Of a DNA stretch of 64,000 nt, positions 26,936 to 35,466 are shown piece after piece (positions within the stretch are counted from its first letter, which is position 1; each line of letters opens with the position of its first letter). A program made the position numbers and the translations under genes. The notes under the pieces were generated by a model. It had not been told where the DNA came from. It ran no database searches and saw only the letters and a list, made by a program, of their open reading frames with translations. Location: contig CAVWNY010000003.1 of the NCBI GenBank assembly GCA_963756545.1, positions 496,001 to 560,000 on the forward strand. The letters run 5' to 3'. The stretch is from DATFDN01 sp963756545 (GTDB lineage: Bacteria; Pseudomonadota; Alphaproteobacteria; Acetobacterales; Acetobacteraceae).

Positions 26936-27361
26936 TCAGGCCATCCGATCGGCCAGAGCGGCCCTGACCTCCGGGCTGGCGTGCAGCGCGCCCAGCACCT
27001 TGACCGAGGCGATCGTGGCGCGGGCCAACTCGGGCGTGACGTCTCGCGCGATGCTGGCCAGGCCCAGCACGTTGATTTGGAGCATCGTTCCGGCCTTCCG
27101 CGCCGCGTCGAGATCCTCGCGACTGTAGTGCCGCAGCCCCAGATCGAGGGTCTTACGCGCGACCGACTGGCGGACCACGTCGGCGTGCCGATCAAGGTGG
27201 TTGCGAATCGCCGTTCGAATGAAGTCGGTTCGATTGGAGTAGAAGCCGTCCTGCACCATCAGGTCGATATGGCCGAGATCCACGAACCCGAGATTGATGG
27301 TGATCTTCTCGCTGTCGGCCGATTTTGGCCGAAGCTCCTGTGTGCCGGCCATATGAACCAT
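26936..27361 (-). CDS. Ribbon-helix-helix (CopG-like) regulator
   Basis: This 141-residue protein has a ribbon-helix-helix DNA-binding segment in residues 19-60: KITINLGFVDLGHIDLMVQD forms the strand and first helix, and FYSNRTDFIRTAIRNHL the second helix. The C-terminal half (about 70-140) is helical and of unknown role. Two ATG codons, at 27361 and 27352, could start it, and the first is given. It lies directly upstream of the PHB-depolymerase-type esterase on the same strand and is its likely regulator. That role is inferred from position. Confidence 0.78.
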   Translation of the reverse strand: MVHMAGTQELRPKSADSEKITINLGFVDLGHIDLMVQDGFYSNRTDFIRTAIRNHLDRHADVVRQSVARKTLDLGLRHYSREDLDAARKAGTMLQINVLGLASIARDVTPELARATIASVKVLGALHASPEVRAALADRMA

Positions 27362-27449
27362 CCATCAGCCATCCGCCTGGATGGTAACTGGGTGCCAGCC
27401 CGGCGGATTGCAAGCTGCCGCCGTTCACGCGAACCCGCCGGACTGCTAG

Positions 27450-28346
27450 ATGCCGACCGTGACCCGGGCAGAGCGCATCGCGATCGGCAGCATCGGCCTT
27501 GGCTGCGTGGTGCTGGTTCTGAAGGGCGCGGCGTGGTGGATCAGCGGCAGCGCCGCGTTCTACTCCGACGCGCTGGAAACGACGGTGAACGTCGCCGCCG
27601 GCGCCATCACGCTGTACGCGGTGGGGCTCGCCGCCAAGCCCCCCGATGCCGACCACCCGTACGGCCACGACAAGGCGGAATTCTTCGCGGCGGTGATCGA
27701 GGGCGTGCTGATCGTCATCGCCGCCATCTCGATCTTCAAGGAGGCCTGGCAGGAGATCGTGGCGCCGCGCGCGCTGACGCTAAGCGCGGCGGCATTCGCG
27801 CTGAGCGTCGCCGCGACCGGGCTGAACGCGCTCTGGTCCATGCACCTCGCGCGCGCGGGCCGTCGTCTGCGCTCGGCCGCCCTGGCCGCCGATTCGCGCC
27901 ATCTGATGAGCGACGTCGTCACCTCGCTCGGCATCGTGGCCGGCGTCGCGCTGGTGCTGCTCACCGGCCATCCGCTGATCGACCCCGTAGTCGCGGCGCT
28001 GGCGGGGGTGTACGTGCTGTGGTCGGGTGTGCGCACGGTGTCCGCCTCGGTCGGCGGACTGATGGATGCGGCCCCCGAGCCGGCGGTGGTCGCGCGCATC
28101 CGCGAGGTGGTGTCCAATGCCGCGACCGGCGCGATCGAAGCGCACGATCTGCGCAGCCGGCACGCCGGGCGGCTTGCGTTCCTGGAATTCCATCTTGTGG
28201 TTCCCGGCTCGATGACGGTGGCCGAGTCGCATTCGATCTGCGACCGTGTGGAGGCGGCGCTCAAGGCGGAGATGGATTACCTCGTCATCACCATTCATGT
28301 GGAGCCAGAGGCCAAGGCAAAGCAGCATGGAGTTCCGGTCCTTTAG
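27450..28346 (+). CDS. Cation diffusion facilitator (CDF) transporter
   Basis: This 298-residue divalent metal antiporter has about six membrane segments followed by a short cytoplasmic domain. The first metal site is in FYSDALET (near residue 38) within helix II, followed by HPYGHDKAEFFAAVIEG, the standard CDF signature. The second site lies around ADSRHLMSDVVTSLG (near 150). In place of the usual S-D/H-x-x-x-D spacing in helix II, the last ligand position reads ETTVN, so metal preference may differ. The 3' end overlaps tonB by 20 bases. Confidence 0.9.
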   Translation: MPTVTRAERIAIGSIGLGCVVLVLKGAAWWISGSAAFYSDALETTVNVAAGAITLYAVGLAAKPPDADHPYGHDKAEFFAAVIEGVLIVIAAISIFKEAWQEIVAPRALTLSAAAFALSVAATGLNALWSMHLARAGRRLRSAALAADSRHLMSDVVTSLGIVAGVALVLLTGHPLIDPVVAALAGVYVLWSGVRTVSASVGGLMDAAPEPAVVARIREVVSNAATGAIEAHDLRSRHAGRLAFLEFHLVVPGSMTVAESHSICDRVEAALKAEMDYLVITIHVEPEAKAKQHGVPVL

Positions 28347-29178
28347 TCCCCGGTCCTTTAACCCCCTGGGGTGGGCGGTCGGCGCGTCGGCGCTGGCCCA
28401 TGCCCTGATCCTCGCCGCCATTCTGCTGCGGCTGGATGTCGAGATGCCGGCGGAACCGCCGGCGGAGCCGTCGATCGAGCTGCGGCTGGTCGAGACGCAG
28501 GGCGCCGGGCCGGCGAACGAGGCGCGGCCGCCCCAACCGCCGGAGCAGGCGAGCCCGCGGCCGGCCGAAACGCCGCCGTCGCCAGCGGCGGCCGCCGAGC
28601 CGCCGCCCGAGCCGCTTCCCATGCCGCCCCCGGCCCCGCCCGAGCGCCCGGCCCAGGCTGCCCCGTCCCTGCCGAGGCCGACGAGCCCGCGGTCGGCCGA
28701 AACGGCGCCTCCGCCGCCGCCGCCAGCGGAGGCCGCCGCGCCGCTGCCGGAGCCGCTTCCCATGCGGCCCCCGACCCCGCCCGAGCGCCCGGCCCAGGCT
28801 GCCCCGCCCCAGCCGAGGCCGGCGGCGCCGGCCGGGCCGCCGGAGCTTAACCTGGGCGGCGGCGATGACCTGACGAATGCGCTCGCCAGCGGCCCGGCCG
28901 TCGTGCCGGCGCGGATCGATGCGCGATTTCGCAACCGCGAGCCGGTCTATCCGCCCTCCGCGGCCCGGCGCGGCGAGCGCGGCACGGTGATGCTGTCGAT
29001 CCATGTCGGCCCGGACGGCGCAGTTGCCGGCATCGACGTCGCCGACAGTTCGGGCTTTATCCTGCTGGACCGCGCGGCACGCGACGCGGTGGCGACCTGG
29101 CACTTTCTGCCGGCGGTAAGGGACGGCCGGCCGCTCGCCGCCGACATGAAGCTGCGCGTGGTGTTTCAGCTCAACTGA
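28327..29178 (+). CDS. tonB: TonB energy transducer
   Basis: This 283-residue protein has an N-terminal membrane anchor (about residues 14-33), a very long Pro-rich periplasmic spacer (about 38-185), and a C-terminal TonB domain. The domain contains YPPSAARRGERGTVMLSIHV and ATWHFLPAVRDGRPL. It transmits the proton motive force to outer-membrane receptors such as the BtuB-like one at 14872. The ATG at 28327 overlaps the end of the CDF gene. No exbB or exbD is adjacent. The spacer contains an internal duplication, listed separately. Confidence 0.88.
   Translation: MEFRSFSPRSFNPLGWAVGASALAHALILAAILLRLDVEMPAEPPAEPSIELRLVETQGAGPANEARPPQPPEQASPRPAETPPSPAAAAEPPPEPLPMPPPAPPERPAQAAPSLPRPTSPRSAETAPPPPPPAEAAAPLPEPLPMRPPTPPERPAQAAPPQPRPAAPAGPPELNLGGGDDLTNALASGPAVVPARIDARFRNREPVYPPSAARRGERGTVMLSIHVGPDGAVAGIDVADSSGFILLDRAARDAVATWHFLPAVRDGRPLAADMKLRVVFQLN
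28548..28820 (+). repeat. Imperfect tandem duplication coding TonB Pro-rich spacer
   Basis: Two units of about 132-141 bases follow each other. Both contain GAGCCCGCGG (28551 and 28683) and GCCGCTTCCC (28611 and 28752), and they encode near-identical segments with LPMPPPAPPERPAQAAP and LPMRPPTPPERPAQAAP. The spacing differs by nine bases because of a Pro-codon run. This lengthens the periplasm-spanning part of TonB. Confidence 0.8.
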
Positions 29179-29188
29179 GGGGACGCGA

Positions 29189-29761
29189 ATGGTCCGCATC
29201 AACCGGGTGGTGACGCGCGGCGGCGACACGGGGGAAACCTCGCTCGGCGACGGCGCGCGCGTTCGCAAGGACGACGAGCGGGTTGCGGTCATGGGCGCGG
29301 TCGACGAGGCCAACGCCGCGATCGGCGTGCTGCGCGCGGCGGGGCTGGCGGAGGATGCCGATGCGATGCTGGCGCGCGTGCAGAACGACCTGTTCGACCT
29401 CGGCGCCGATCTATGCGTACCCGGCGAGGGCGGGAACCGGTTGCGCCTGACCGACGGGCCGGCATTGCGGCTGGAGGCGGAGATCGCCGGGTTGAACGCC
29501 GAGCTGCCGCCGCTGCGGAGCTTCGTGCTACCCGGCGGCACGGCGGCGGCGTCGCAGGCGCACATGGCGCGAACCCTGGTGCGTAGGGCCGAGCGCGACC
29601 TCGTGCGGCTGGCGGCCGCCCAGGCGGTCAACCCGGCGCTGGTGCGCTACCTGAACCGGCTCTCGGACCACCTCTTCGTGCTCGCCCGCGCGCTGAACGG
29701 GGCGGCGGGCGACGTGCTCTGGGTTCCCGGCGGAGTGGAGCCGGCCGATGGAAGGTCTTGA
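29189..29761 (+). CDS. pduO: PduO-type ATP:cob(I)alamin adenosyltransferase
   Basis: This 190-residue trimeric enzyme attaches the adenosyl group of ATP to cob(I)alamin to make coenzyme B12. The N-terminal TRGGDTGETSLGDGARVRKD (residues 9-28) is the ATP-binding motif, and VDEANAAIGVLR and LPPLRSFVLPGG (near 107-118) are family landmarks. RRAERDLVRL (131-140) contributes the active-site Arg. It starts 10 bases after tonB. It links to the other B12 functions of the window: the riboswitch-controlled receptor and MetH. Confidence 0.93.
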   Translation: MVRINRVVTRGGDTGETSLGDGARVRKDDERVAVMGAVDEANAAIGVLRAAGLAEDADAMLARVQNDLFDLGADLCVPGEGGNRLRLTDGPALRLEAEIAGLNAELPPLRSFVLPGGTAAASQAHMARTLVRRAERDLVRLAAAQAVNPALVRYLNRLSDHLFVLARALNGAAGDVLWVPGGVEPADGRS

Positions 29762-29844
29762 TGAGTGGCCCGCGATGATCCGGTCTGGGTTGTTGCGCGG
29801 CGAGGCACGTCGCAAGGGGTCCGGTTCGTCGAGCGGCTGCCCAT

Positions 29845-31119
29845 CTATGCGGCTTTCCGGCCTGGGTCGCTGTTACGGAAGCTCCGGTCATAAATGATGA
29901 TGTAGGCAGCCTGGAACGCGGCGCCGATCAGGAAGGGCAGGGCGAGGTGCCCAGCCTCGAACAGCAGGCCGGTAAACACCGGACTTATGGCGCGCGGCAC
30001 CTGCATCGACACATTTGCCATGCTGGCGGCGAAGCCGCGCCGGCGCTGTCGGACGATGCTCACGCTGAGCGCGTTGCGAGCCCCGCTGGTGCCGCGATTG
30101 AACACCGCCCGCCCAACATAGAGCGCACCCGCGAGGGCGAAGCTGGGCGCGAACGGCAGCGCCACCAGCAGCACCAATCCGACCAGTCGCATCGCCACGA
30201 CCGCGCGCACAACCCCCACCGCCCGCGACAGCCGTCCGGTCGCCAGTGACGCGAGCGCGGCCATGGCGAAGCCGCCGGCCATCAGCGGCCCGATCTTTTC
30301 GGGTCCCTCGCCGAAGCGTACCGCGAACCAATAGGCGACCAGCGGGCCGGTCAGCCCGACACCGATGCCGTTCATCGCATTCGCGAACATGAGGCGCAGC
30401 AGCAGCCCGTTCTCCCGCCGCTGCACGCCACGGCTGGTCGGCTCGTGGCGCGCCACAGGGTGTCGTTCGTCCGCTTCGGTGTCATGCGCCCACAGGATCA
30501 GCGCAAAGCAAAGCAGTGAGCCGAGCAGCGCGACCAGAAACAGCGGGCGATAGGCGAGGGCGCCGGGCAGTGTCGCTTGGAGTTTAGACGGCAACGCCGC
30601 GAGGATCGCGCCGAATGCCATGCCAAGAAACCCGCTCGCGGCGTTGAGGCTGTAGATCGGCCCGCGCCGCTCCGGCGGCAGACTCTGCGCCAGCCATGCC
30701 TGCTCCACCGGGGAAAACGGCCCGGCGGCGCCGTTAGCGCCACGCCCGAAACCGCCACCCACGGCAGCCGCGGCGAGGAGCCACGGTCGCGCGGAAAGCA
30801 GCGCCGCCGAGATCGCCACAAGCTGACTGGCCTCGTAGGCGAGCAGGAAAAGTCGCCGACCGGCGCGATCGCTGAAAGGCCCGACCAGCAGGGTGAGCGC
30901 GGCTCCGACCAGCAATCCGGCGCTCAATACGCCGCTGATCTGCACCGCCGGCCAGCCGAGGGCACGTAGATACAGCGCGAAGTCCACAACAAGCGCGCCC
31001 TGGCCGATGCTGCGGACGAACCGCGCAGTGATCAGCAGCCGTGTGGTTCGCAGTCCAGGGCCCCCCAAAGCGGGGTGCCCGGCCGAGCGTGGTGCACCAG
31101 GTAAATCGGGGCGCCGCAA
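29845..31119 (-). CDS. Major facilitator superfamily transporter
   Basis: This 424-residue protein has about 12 membrane segments. The cytoplasmic motif-A-like GPFSDRAGRRLFLLAYEASQ lies after helix 2, and VEQAWLAQSLPPERRGPIYS between the third and fifth helices. It resembles the general drug/sugar-type MFS proteins, and no substrate is predictable. The N-terminal ~25 residues are hydrophilic and the start may lie further inside. It is convergent with pduO and divergent from the small His-rich gene. Confidence 0.82.
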   Translation of the reverse strand: MRRPDLPGAPRSAGHPALGGPGLRTTRLLITARFVRSIGQGALVVDFALYLRALGWPAVQISGVLSAGLLVGAALTLLVGPFSDRAGRRLFLLAYEASQLVAISAALLSARPWLLAAAAVGGGFGRGANGAAGPFSPVEQAWLAQSLPPERRGPIYSLNAASGFLGMAFGAILAALPSKLQATLPGALAYRPLFLVALLGSLLCFALILWAHDTEADERHPVARHEPTSRGVQRRENGLLLRLMFANAMNGIGVGLTGPLVAYWFAVRFGEGPEKIGPLMAGGFAMAALASLATGRLSRAVGVVRAVVAMRLVGLVLLVALPFAPSFALAGALYVGRAVFNRGTSGARNALSVSIVRQRRRGFAASMANVSMQVPRAISPVFTGLLFEAGHLALPFLIGAAFQAAYIIIYDRSFRNSDPGRKAA

Positions 31120-31207
31120 AAAAGACCTCTACAAAAGCTCAATTCGCCTATATCCGAGCGAAATCCCGCTGCGATGCTGCTTCCGAATTCGGATGAAGGA
31201 CAAGCAA

Positions 31208-31420
31208 ATGCTTAAGTTGGTTCTTTCGACGGTGGCTCTTACCGGCCTTCTTGGCGCTCTTTCGGCAGCAGCCCTAGCTTTTACGGCATCGCCGGTTCTG
31301 CTACCCAAGCACGCCGAGGTGGAATCCGGAGTGCATCTGGTCGATTATTACTGGCATCATCATCACTGGCATCACCGGGATTGGGATCGTCACCATCATC
31401 GCTGGCGCTACTACGACTGA
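31208..31420 (+). CDS. Small exported His/Trp-rich protein
   Basis: I do not recognise a named family for this 70-residue protein. It has a clear signal peptide (MLKLVLSTVALTGLLGALSA, ending near AALA). The mature part of about 45 residues ends in a His-dense tail (WHHHHWHHRDWDRHHHRW), with 11 His in the last 24 residues. The ATG at 31208 has the ribosome site AAGGA seven bases upstream, so it is preferred over the ATG at 31193. The composition suggests periplasmic binding of transition metals, which is inference. It is divergent from the MFS gene and stands alone. Confidence 0.72.
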   Translation: MLKLVLSTVALTGLLGALSAAALAFTASPVLLPKHAEVESGVHLVDYYWHHHHWHHRDWDRHHHRWRYYD

Positions 31421-31462
31421 GGCCGGGTCAAGCCTCAGCCGCCGGCAACGCGACCCATGCTG

Positions 31463-32365
31463 TCAGCAGTGATCCCGGCACCACTGCGCCACCTGAGCGT
31501 GGGTCGCGAACCAGCAGCCCCCGCGCGCCTTCATGTGCGCGATCAGCCGACCCAGCAGCGCCACCCTGCTGCGGTGGCCGGAGATGTGCGGGTGCATTGT
31601 CAGCAGGAACAACCCGCCTTCGTCCCACGCGCCGTCGAACTCGGCGCGGAAGATCTCCTCCACCGCCGACGGCGGGGTGTAAGGGCGCAGTCCGGAGAAC
31701 CGGACCATGTTGAAATACACCGCATCGTCGCGGATCCACTCCGGCGGCAGTTCGACGATGCCGGTCGCCTCGCCGTCGGCCATCAGCTCATACGCATCGT
31801 CATCGGCCATCAGGCTGCTGTCGTACAGCAGCCCCATCTCCCGGATGATTCGCAGCGTGTTGACCGAGAAGTCCCAGCTGGCGGTGCGCATCCCCACGGG
31901 CGCCCGGCCCGACAGCCGCGTCAGCACCTCGGCCGCGCGGAAGCTCAGATCGCGCTCGACCTCATGGGGCAGGTCGGTGTTCTTCTCGTGGATCCAGGAA
32001 TGGATGCCGATCTCGTGCCCGTCCTGGGACACCGCGCGCACCTCGTCGGGATGCAGCAGAGCGGCGACGGCGGGATAGAAGAAAGTTGCCGGCACGGATT
32101 CCCTCTCCAGCAGACGGCGCAGACGAGGCACGCCCTGGCGGTTGCCGTACTGGCCCTGGCTGATCCGCATCGGGCTTTCGTCCGCGTCGCGCAGCGGGAT
32201 GGTCTCGTGATCGGCATCGAACGACAACGCTACGGCGCAGCGTGCGTCGCCCGGCCATTGCGCCGGCCTGAGGCTGCGCCCGGCCCGCGCGCGATCCACG
32301 ATGCCGCGCCAGGTGGGCTCGTCCCACGTCCACGGTTCGCCGTTCGGATGCCTGCTCTCGCTCAT
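31463..32365 (-). CDS. Polysaccharide-deacetylase family (NodB-fold) hydrolase, PuuE-like
   Basis: This 300-residue protein has the metal ligands of the carbohydrate esterase 4 fold: ALSFDADHET (Asp50, Asp52) and GIHSWIHEKN (His122, His126), with a C-terminal TMHPHISGH. It lacks a signal peptide, which fits the cytoplasmic allantoinase/cyclic-imide hydrolase branch rather than wall deacetylases. The ATG at 32365 follows the strong site AAGGAGG. It is the last gene of a minus-strand operon with two SDR dehydrogenases and an MHS carrier. This suggests hydrolysis of a small cyclic amide or imide, but the substrate is unproved. Confidence 0.8.
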   Translation of the reverse strand: MSESRHPNGEPWTWDEPTWRGIVDRARAGRSLRPAQWPGDARCAVALSFDADHETIPLRDADESPMRISQGQYGNRQGVPRLRRLLERESVPATFFYPAVAALLHPDEVRAVSQDGHEIGIHSWIHEKNTDLPHEVERDLSFRAAEVLTRLSGRAPVGMRTASWDFSVNTLRIIREMGLLYDSSLMADDDAYELMADGEATGIVELPPEWIRDDAVYFNMVRFSGLRPYTPPSAVEEIFRAEFDGAWDEGGLFLLTMHPHISGHRSRVALLGRLIAHMKARGGCWFATHAQVAQWCRDHC

Positions 32366-32375
32366 GCCCGCCTCC

Positions 32376-33128
32376 TTATTTGCCCCCATCGACCTGGAGG
32401 ATCTGGCCGTTCACGAAACCCGCCAGATCCGACGCGAAGAACACCACGGCGTTGGCGATATCCTGCGCCGTGCCCAGCCGCTTCATGGCGATGCCCCGCA
32501 CCAGCGCGTCCTGTCCGCCGGGGCCATAGCTCGCCCATTGCTTCTCCGTCGCCGGGTTGGTCCGCACGAAGCCGGGCGCCACGCTGTTCACGGTGATGCC
32601 GAACGGCCCCAGCTCGTGCGCGAGTTGCCGGGTCAGCCCGATTACGGAGTGCTTGGCCGCGCAATAGGCCTGGATGCCGGTCAACGAGGCTTGCAGGCCG
32701 GCGCCGGAGCTGATGTTGACGATCCGGCCCCGCCCCGCCTTCTTCATGGCCGGTGCTGCCGCGCGGCTCAGCACGAAGGCGGCGCCGACATTGATCGCGA
32801 AGATCCGGTCCCAGTCGGCATCCGGCACGTCCTCGACCGGACGCGGCTCCTGCCCGGCGACGCCGCCGGCATTGTTGACGAGCACGTCGATCGCCCCGCC
32901 GGCCACATCCTCGACCCGCGCAATCCAGGCGGCCGCCGCCGCGCGGTCGGTCAGGTCCAGGATCTGCGTGGCCACCCCGGCCTTCGCCGTCTCGGCAAGC
33001 TCCCGCGCCGAAAGATCGCAGCCGAACACGCGGGCGCCGAGGCCCGCGAACGTCTCGGCGATCGCCCGTCCGAATCCGTGCCCGGCGCCGCTCACAACCA
33101 CGGTCTTGGCATCGAACCGGATCTCCAT
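32376..33128 (-). CDS. SDR family oxidoreductase (first)
   Basis: This 250-residue short-chain dehydrogenase has the nucleotide motif SGAGHGFGRA (13-22), NNAGG near 90, the catalytic Ser in NISSGAG near 140, and Tyr/Lys in YCAAK near 155. Asp in GCDLS after strand 2 suggests NAD(H) preference. It lies 11 bases downstream of the other SDR gene and 10 bases upstream of the deacetylase-like gene. The substrate is probably a hydroxy or keto intermediate of the same pathway. Confidence 0.87.
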   Translation of the reverse strand: MEIRFDAKTVVVSGAGHGFGRAIAETFAGLGARVFGCDLSARELAETAKAGVATQILDLTDRAAAAAWIARVEDVAGGAIDVLVNNAGGVAGQEPRPVEDVPDADWDRIFAINVGAAFVLSRAAAPAMKKAGRGRIVNISSGAGLQASLTGIQAYCAAKHSVIGLTRQLAHELGPFGITVNSVAPGFVRTNPATEKQWASYGPGGQDALVRGIAMKRLGTAQDIANAVVFFASDLAGFVNGQILQVDGGK

Positions 33129-33139
33129 TCGTGCCTGCC

Positions 33140-33907
33140 TCACATGTTGTACTGGAACCCGTCCACCTTGAAATCCTGGCCGGTGATGAAGCAGGGCTCG
33201 GAAGTCGCGAGGAACACGACCAACTGCGCCACATCGTCCGGGCTGCCCATGCGATGCAGCGCGATGCCGTCCCGCGCGATCTCCGTCCCACGCTCGACGA
33301 TGACGGGGTTCTTCGCAAGCTCGGTCTGGATCAGACCAGGGCAGATCGCGTTGATTAGGATGCTGGGACCCAACTCCTTGGCCAACGCCCGGGTCATGCC
33401 GAGAATGCCTGCCTTCGCCGCGGCATAGGAAAAGCGACTGAGCGCGGCCGTGACGCCGCCGGAATGCGCGTTCAGCGACGACATCGAGGCGATCCGACCG
33501 CCGCCCTGCGCCAGCATGATTGGCGTGACCGCGCGGATGTAGTTGAAGCAGCTCTTGAGGTTGACCGCGATGGTGCGATCGAACTCCTCCTCGGTGATCT
33601 CGAGCAGCCCCTTCGGCATCGGGCGGCCGGCGTTGTTCAGCAGGAAGTCGATGCGGCCGAATCGGGTCCGCACCTCGGCAACGACGTCGCGCGCGCGGCT
33701 GAACTCCGCGACATCGGCTTGCAGGCACATCGCCGCCTGACCGATCCCCGCGATCTCGGCGGCGGTGCGCTCCATCTCGGGCGCCAGCAGATCGACCAGT
33801 GCGATCGCGTATCCCGCCCGCGCCAACGCATGAGCACACCCTCGGCCGATGCCGCGCGCGCCGCCCGTCACGATTGCGACCTTCTGTCGCGGTGCCTCCG
33901 CCATCAT
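33140..33907 (-). CDS. SDR family oxidoreductase (second)
   Basis: This 255-residue classical SDR has TGGARGIGRG near residues 14-23, LLNNAGRPMPKG near 90, the catalytic Ser in SMSSLNAHSGG near 142, and YAAAK near 160. The ATG at 33907 overlaps the stop of the MHS carrier gene (ATGA). A second ATG follows immediately at 33904, so the protein starts with one or two Met. Asp in VDLLAPEME suggests NAD(H). It belongs to the same operon as the other SDR and the PuuE-like hydrolase. Confidence 0.87.
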   Translation of the reverse strand: MMAEAPRQKVAIVTGGARGIGRGCAHALARAGYAIALVDLLAPEMERTAAEIAGIGQAAMCLQADVAEFSRARDVVAEVRTRFGRIDFLLNNAGRPMPKGLLEITEEEFDRTIAVNLKSCFNYIRAVTPIMLAQGGGRIASMSSLNAHSGGVTAALSRFSYAAAKAGILGMTRALAKELGPSILINAICPGLIQTELAKNPVIVERGTEIARDGIALHRMGSPDDVAQLVVFLATSEPCFITGQDFKVDGFQYNM

Positions 33908-35193
33908 CCCAGCTCCCGATGCGCCGTCTCCGGCATCCGCCAGATCACCACGAAGCTCACCGCCGCCGCCGCCATGACGTAAGCCGCCGGCGCCAGCGGC
34001 GTGCCGGTTGCGGCGATCAGGTAGGTGGCGATGAACGGGGCGAAGCCTCCGAAGATCGCCACCGCCAGCGCGTAAGCCGGGGTCATCCAAGTCGATCGCC
34101 CGATGGTGCGGAACATCTCGGCGATCGCCGCCGGCCCGGCGCCGGAGAACGGTGAGATGGCGGCGGCGAACACCATCTGGATCACAATCAGCGTGCCGAA
34201 CCCCGGCTTGCCCAGGATCACCGAGAACAGAGGCAACGGCAGCACCACGAAGGCAGCGCAGGAGGTCAGCAACAGCGGCCGCCGCCCCACCCGGTCCGAG
34301 AGCCCGCCGAACAGCGGAATCAGCACCATCAGGAGCACTACGCCGATGGTGTTCGACCACAGCGCCTGCCCCGGCGTCACCCCGCCGTGCAGCCGCGTGA
34401 ACGTCGGCATGTAGCTCAGCAGGATGTAGAACGCGACGGTCCAATGGATGGTGAAGCCGAACGCCCGGAGCGCAAGCCGGAACCCGCTCTCCGCCGGCGG
34501 CATGGGCCGTCCTTCGGCGGCGCGGTAGGCCGGCGTCTCATCCACGTTGCTTCGCAAGTACAAACCCACGAGCGCCAGCACGATCCCCAGTAGGAACGGG
34601 ATGCGCCACCCCCATGCGTCCAGCGTGTCGGTGCTCATGATGGAGGTGAACAGCGCCCCGGTGCCGGAGGCGAGCACCAGGCTGGCGGCGATCGAGGCCT
34701 GCTGGAAGCTGCCGTACCAGCCACGCCGATCGGCCGGCGCCCATTCAACCATGAAGGCGGTCGAGCCGCCCCACTCGCCGCCGGCGGAAAAGCCCTGGAT
34801 CAGCCGCGCAATCACCAGCAGAACGGGGGCCAGCACGCCGATGCTGGCGTAGCCCGGCAGCACGCCCACCATCACCGTGCCCGCCGCCATCGCCATGATG
34901 GTCAGCATCAGCGCCGCCTTGCGCCCGTGCGTGTCGCCGAACCGCCCGATGATGATCCCGCCCAGCGGGCGCATCAGGAAGCCCACGCCGAACACGCCGA
35001 AGGAGGCCAGCAACGCCGCGGTCGGGTTGCTCGCGGGGAAGAAATTCCGCGCGATCACCCCGGCGAAGAACACATAGACGCCGAAATCGTACCATTCGAG
35101 CACGTTGCCGATCGCCGCGGCGAACACCGCCTTGCGCGTCTCGTGCCTCGCCGGCAGCGCTACACGATCCGTCCCGACCTCCACCCCAGCCAT
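33904..35193 (-). CDS. MHS-family (metabolite:H+ symporter) MFS transporter
   Basis: This 429-residue carrier belongs to the metabolite:proton symporter branch (citrate, alpha-ketoglutarate, proline/betaine and shikimate carriers). It shows AAAIGNVLEWYDFGVYVFFA (near 26-45), MRPLGGIIIGRFGDTHGRKA (near 80-99), IQGFSAGGEWGGS, and a C-terminal GLSDRVGRRPLL. It is the first gene of a four-gene minus-strand operon with two dehydrogenases and a deacetylase-like hydrolase. It probably imports the small acid or amide they degrade. Confidence 0.88.
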   Translation of the reverse strand: MAGVEVGTDRVALPARHETRKAVFAAAIGNVLEWYDFGVYVFFAGVIARNFFPASNPTAALLASFGVFGVGFLMRPLGGIIIGRFGDTHGRKAALMLTIMAMAAGTVMVGVLPGYASIGVLAPVLLVIARLIQGFSAGGEWGGSTAFMVEWAPADRRGWYGSFQQASIAASLVLASGTGALFTSIMSTDTLDAWGWRIPFLLGIVLALVGLYLRSNVDETPAYRAAEGRPMPPAESGFRLALRAFGFTIHWTVAFYILLSYMPTFTRLHGGVTPGQALWSNTIGVVLLMVLIPLFGGLSDRVGRRPLLLTSCAAFVVLPLPLFSVILGKPGFGTLIVIQMVFAAAISPFSGAGPAAIAEMFRTIGRSTWMTPAYALAVAIFGGFAPFIATYLIAATGTPLAPAAYVMAAAAVSFVVIWRMPETAHRELG

Positions 35194-35271
35194 GATCTTC
35201 TCCCTGTCGGGCGATTGGCCGAAGCACGTTCTGACGCTGCGGAACCGTGCCCCCGGACCCGGCTCCCCGCC

Positions 35272-35394
35272 ATGTCCCGCTTCGACCTGCTCGCCCTGCT
35301 GCTCACCAACCCGGCGGCGGCGGGGTTCATTAACTACAAATGGCTTCGGCTGCCCAGCCGTTCGAAGGGCCGCATCAGTACCAATCCAAACTAA
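35272..35394 (+). pseudogene. Possible remnant of a cation:proton antiporter N-terminus
   Basis: A 40-residue frame, with FDLLALLLTNPAAAGFINYK then WLRLPSR, resembles the first helix of CPA1-type Na+/H+ antiporters, which typically read LAALL...GxxNxxxLRLPxTIG. It stops soon after, so at most a fragment remains. It occupies the 273-base gap between the MHS carrier start and the TlpA gene end. Nothing else is seen in that gap. The resemblance is short and could be chance. Confidence 0.35.
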
Positions 35395-35466
35395 TGCATC
35401 CCGCCAGACGGGTGAATGCAGATGGAGCCTTTGCCGGATTGCGTGCCGACGGAGATACCGAGTGGC

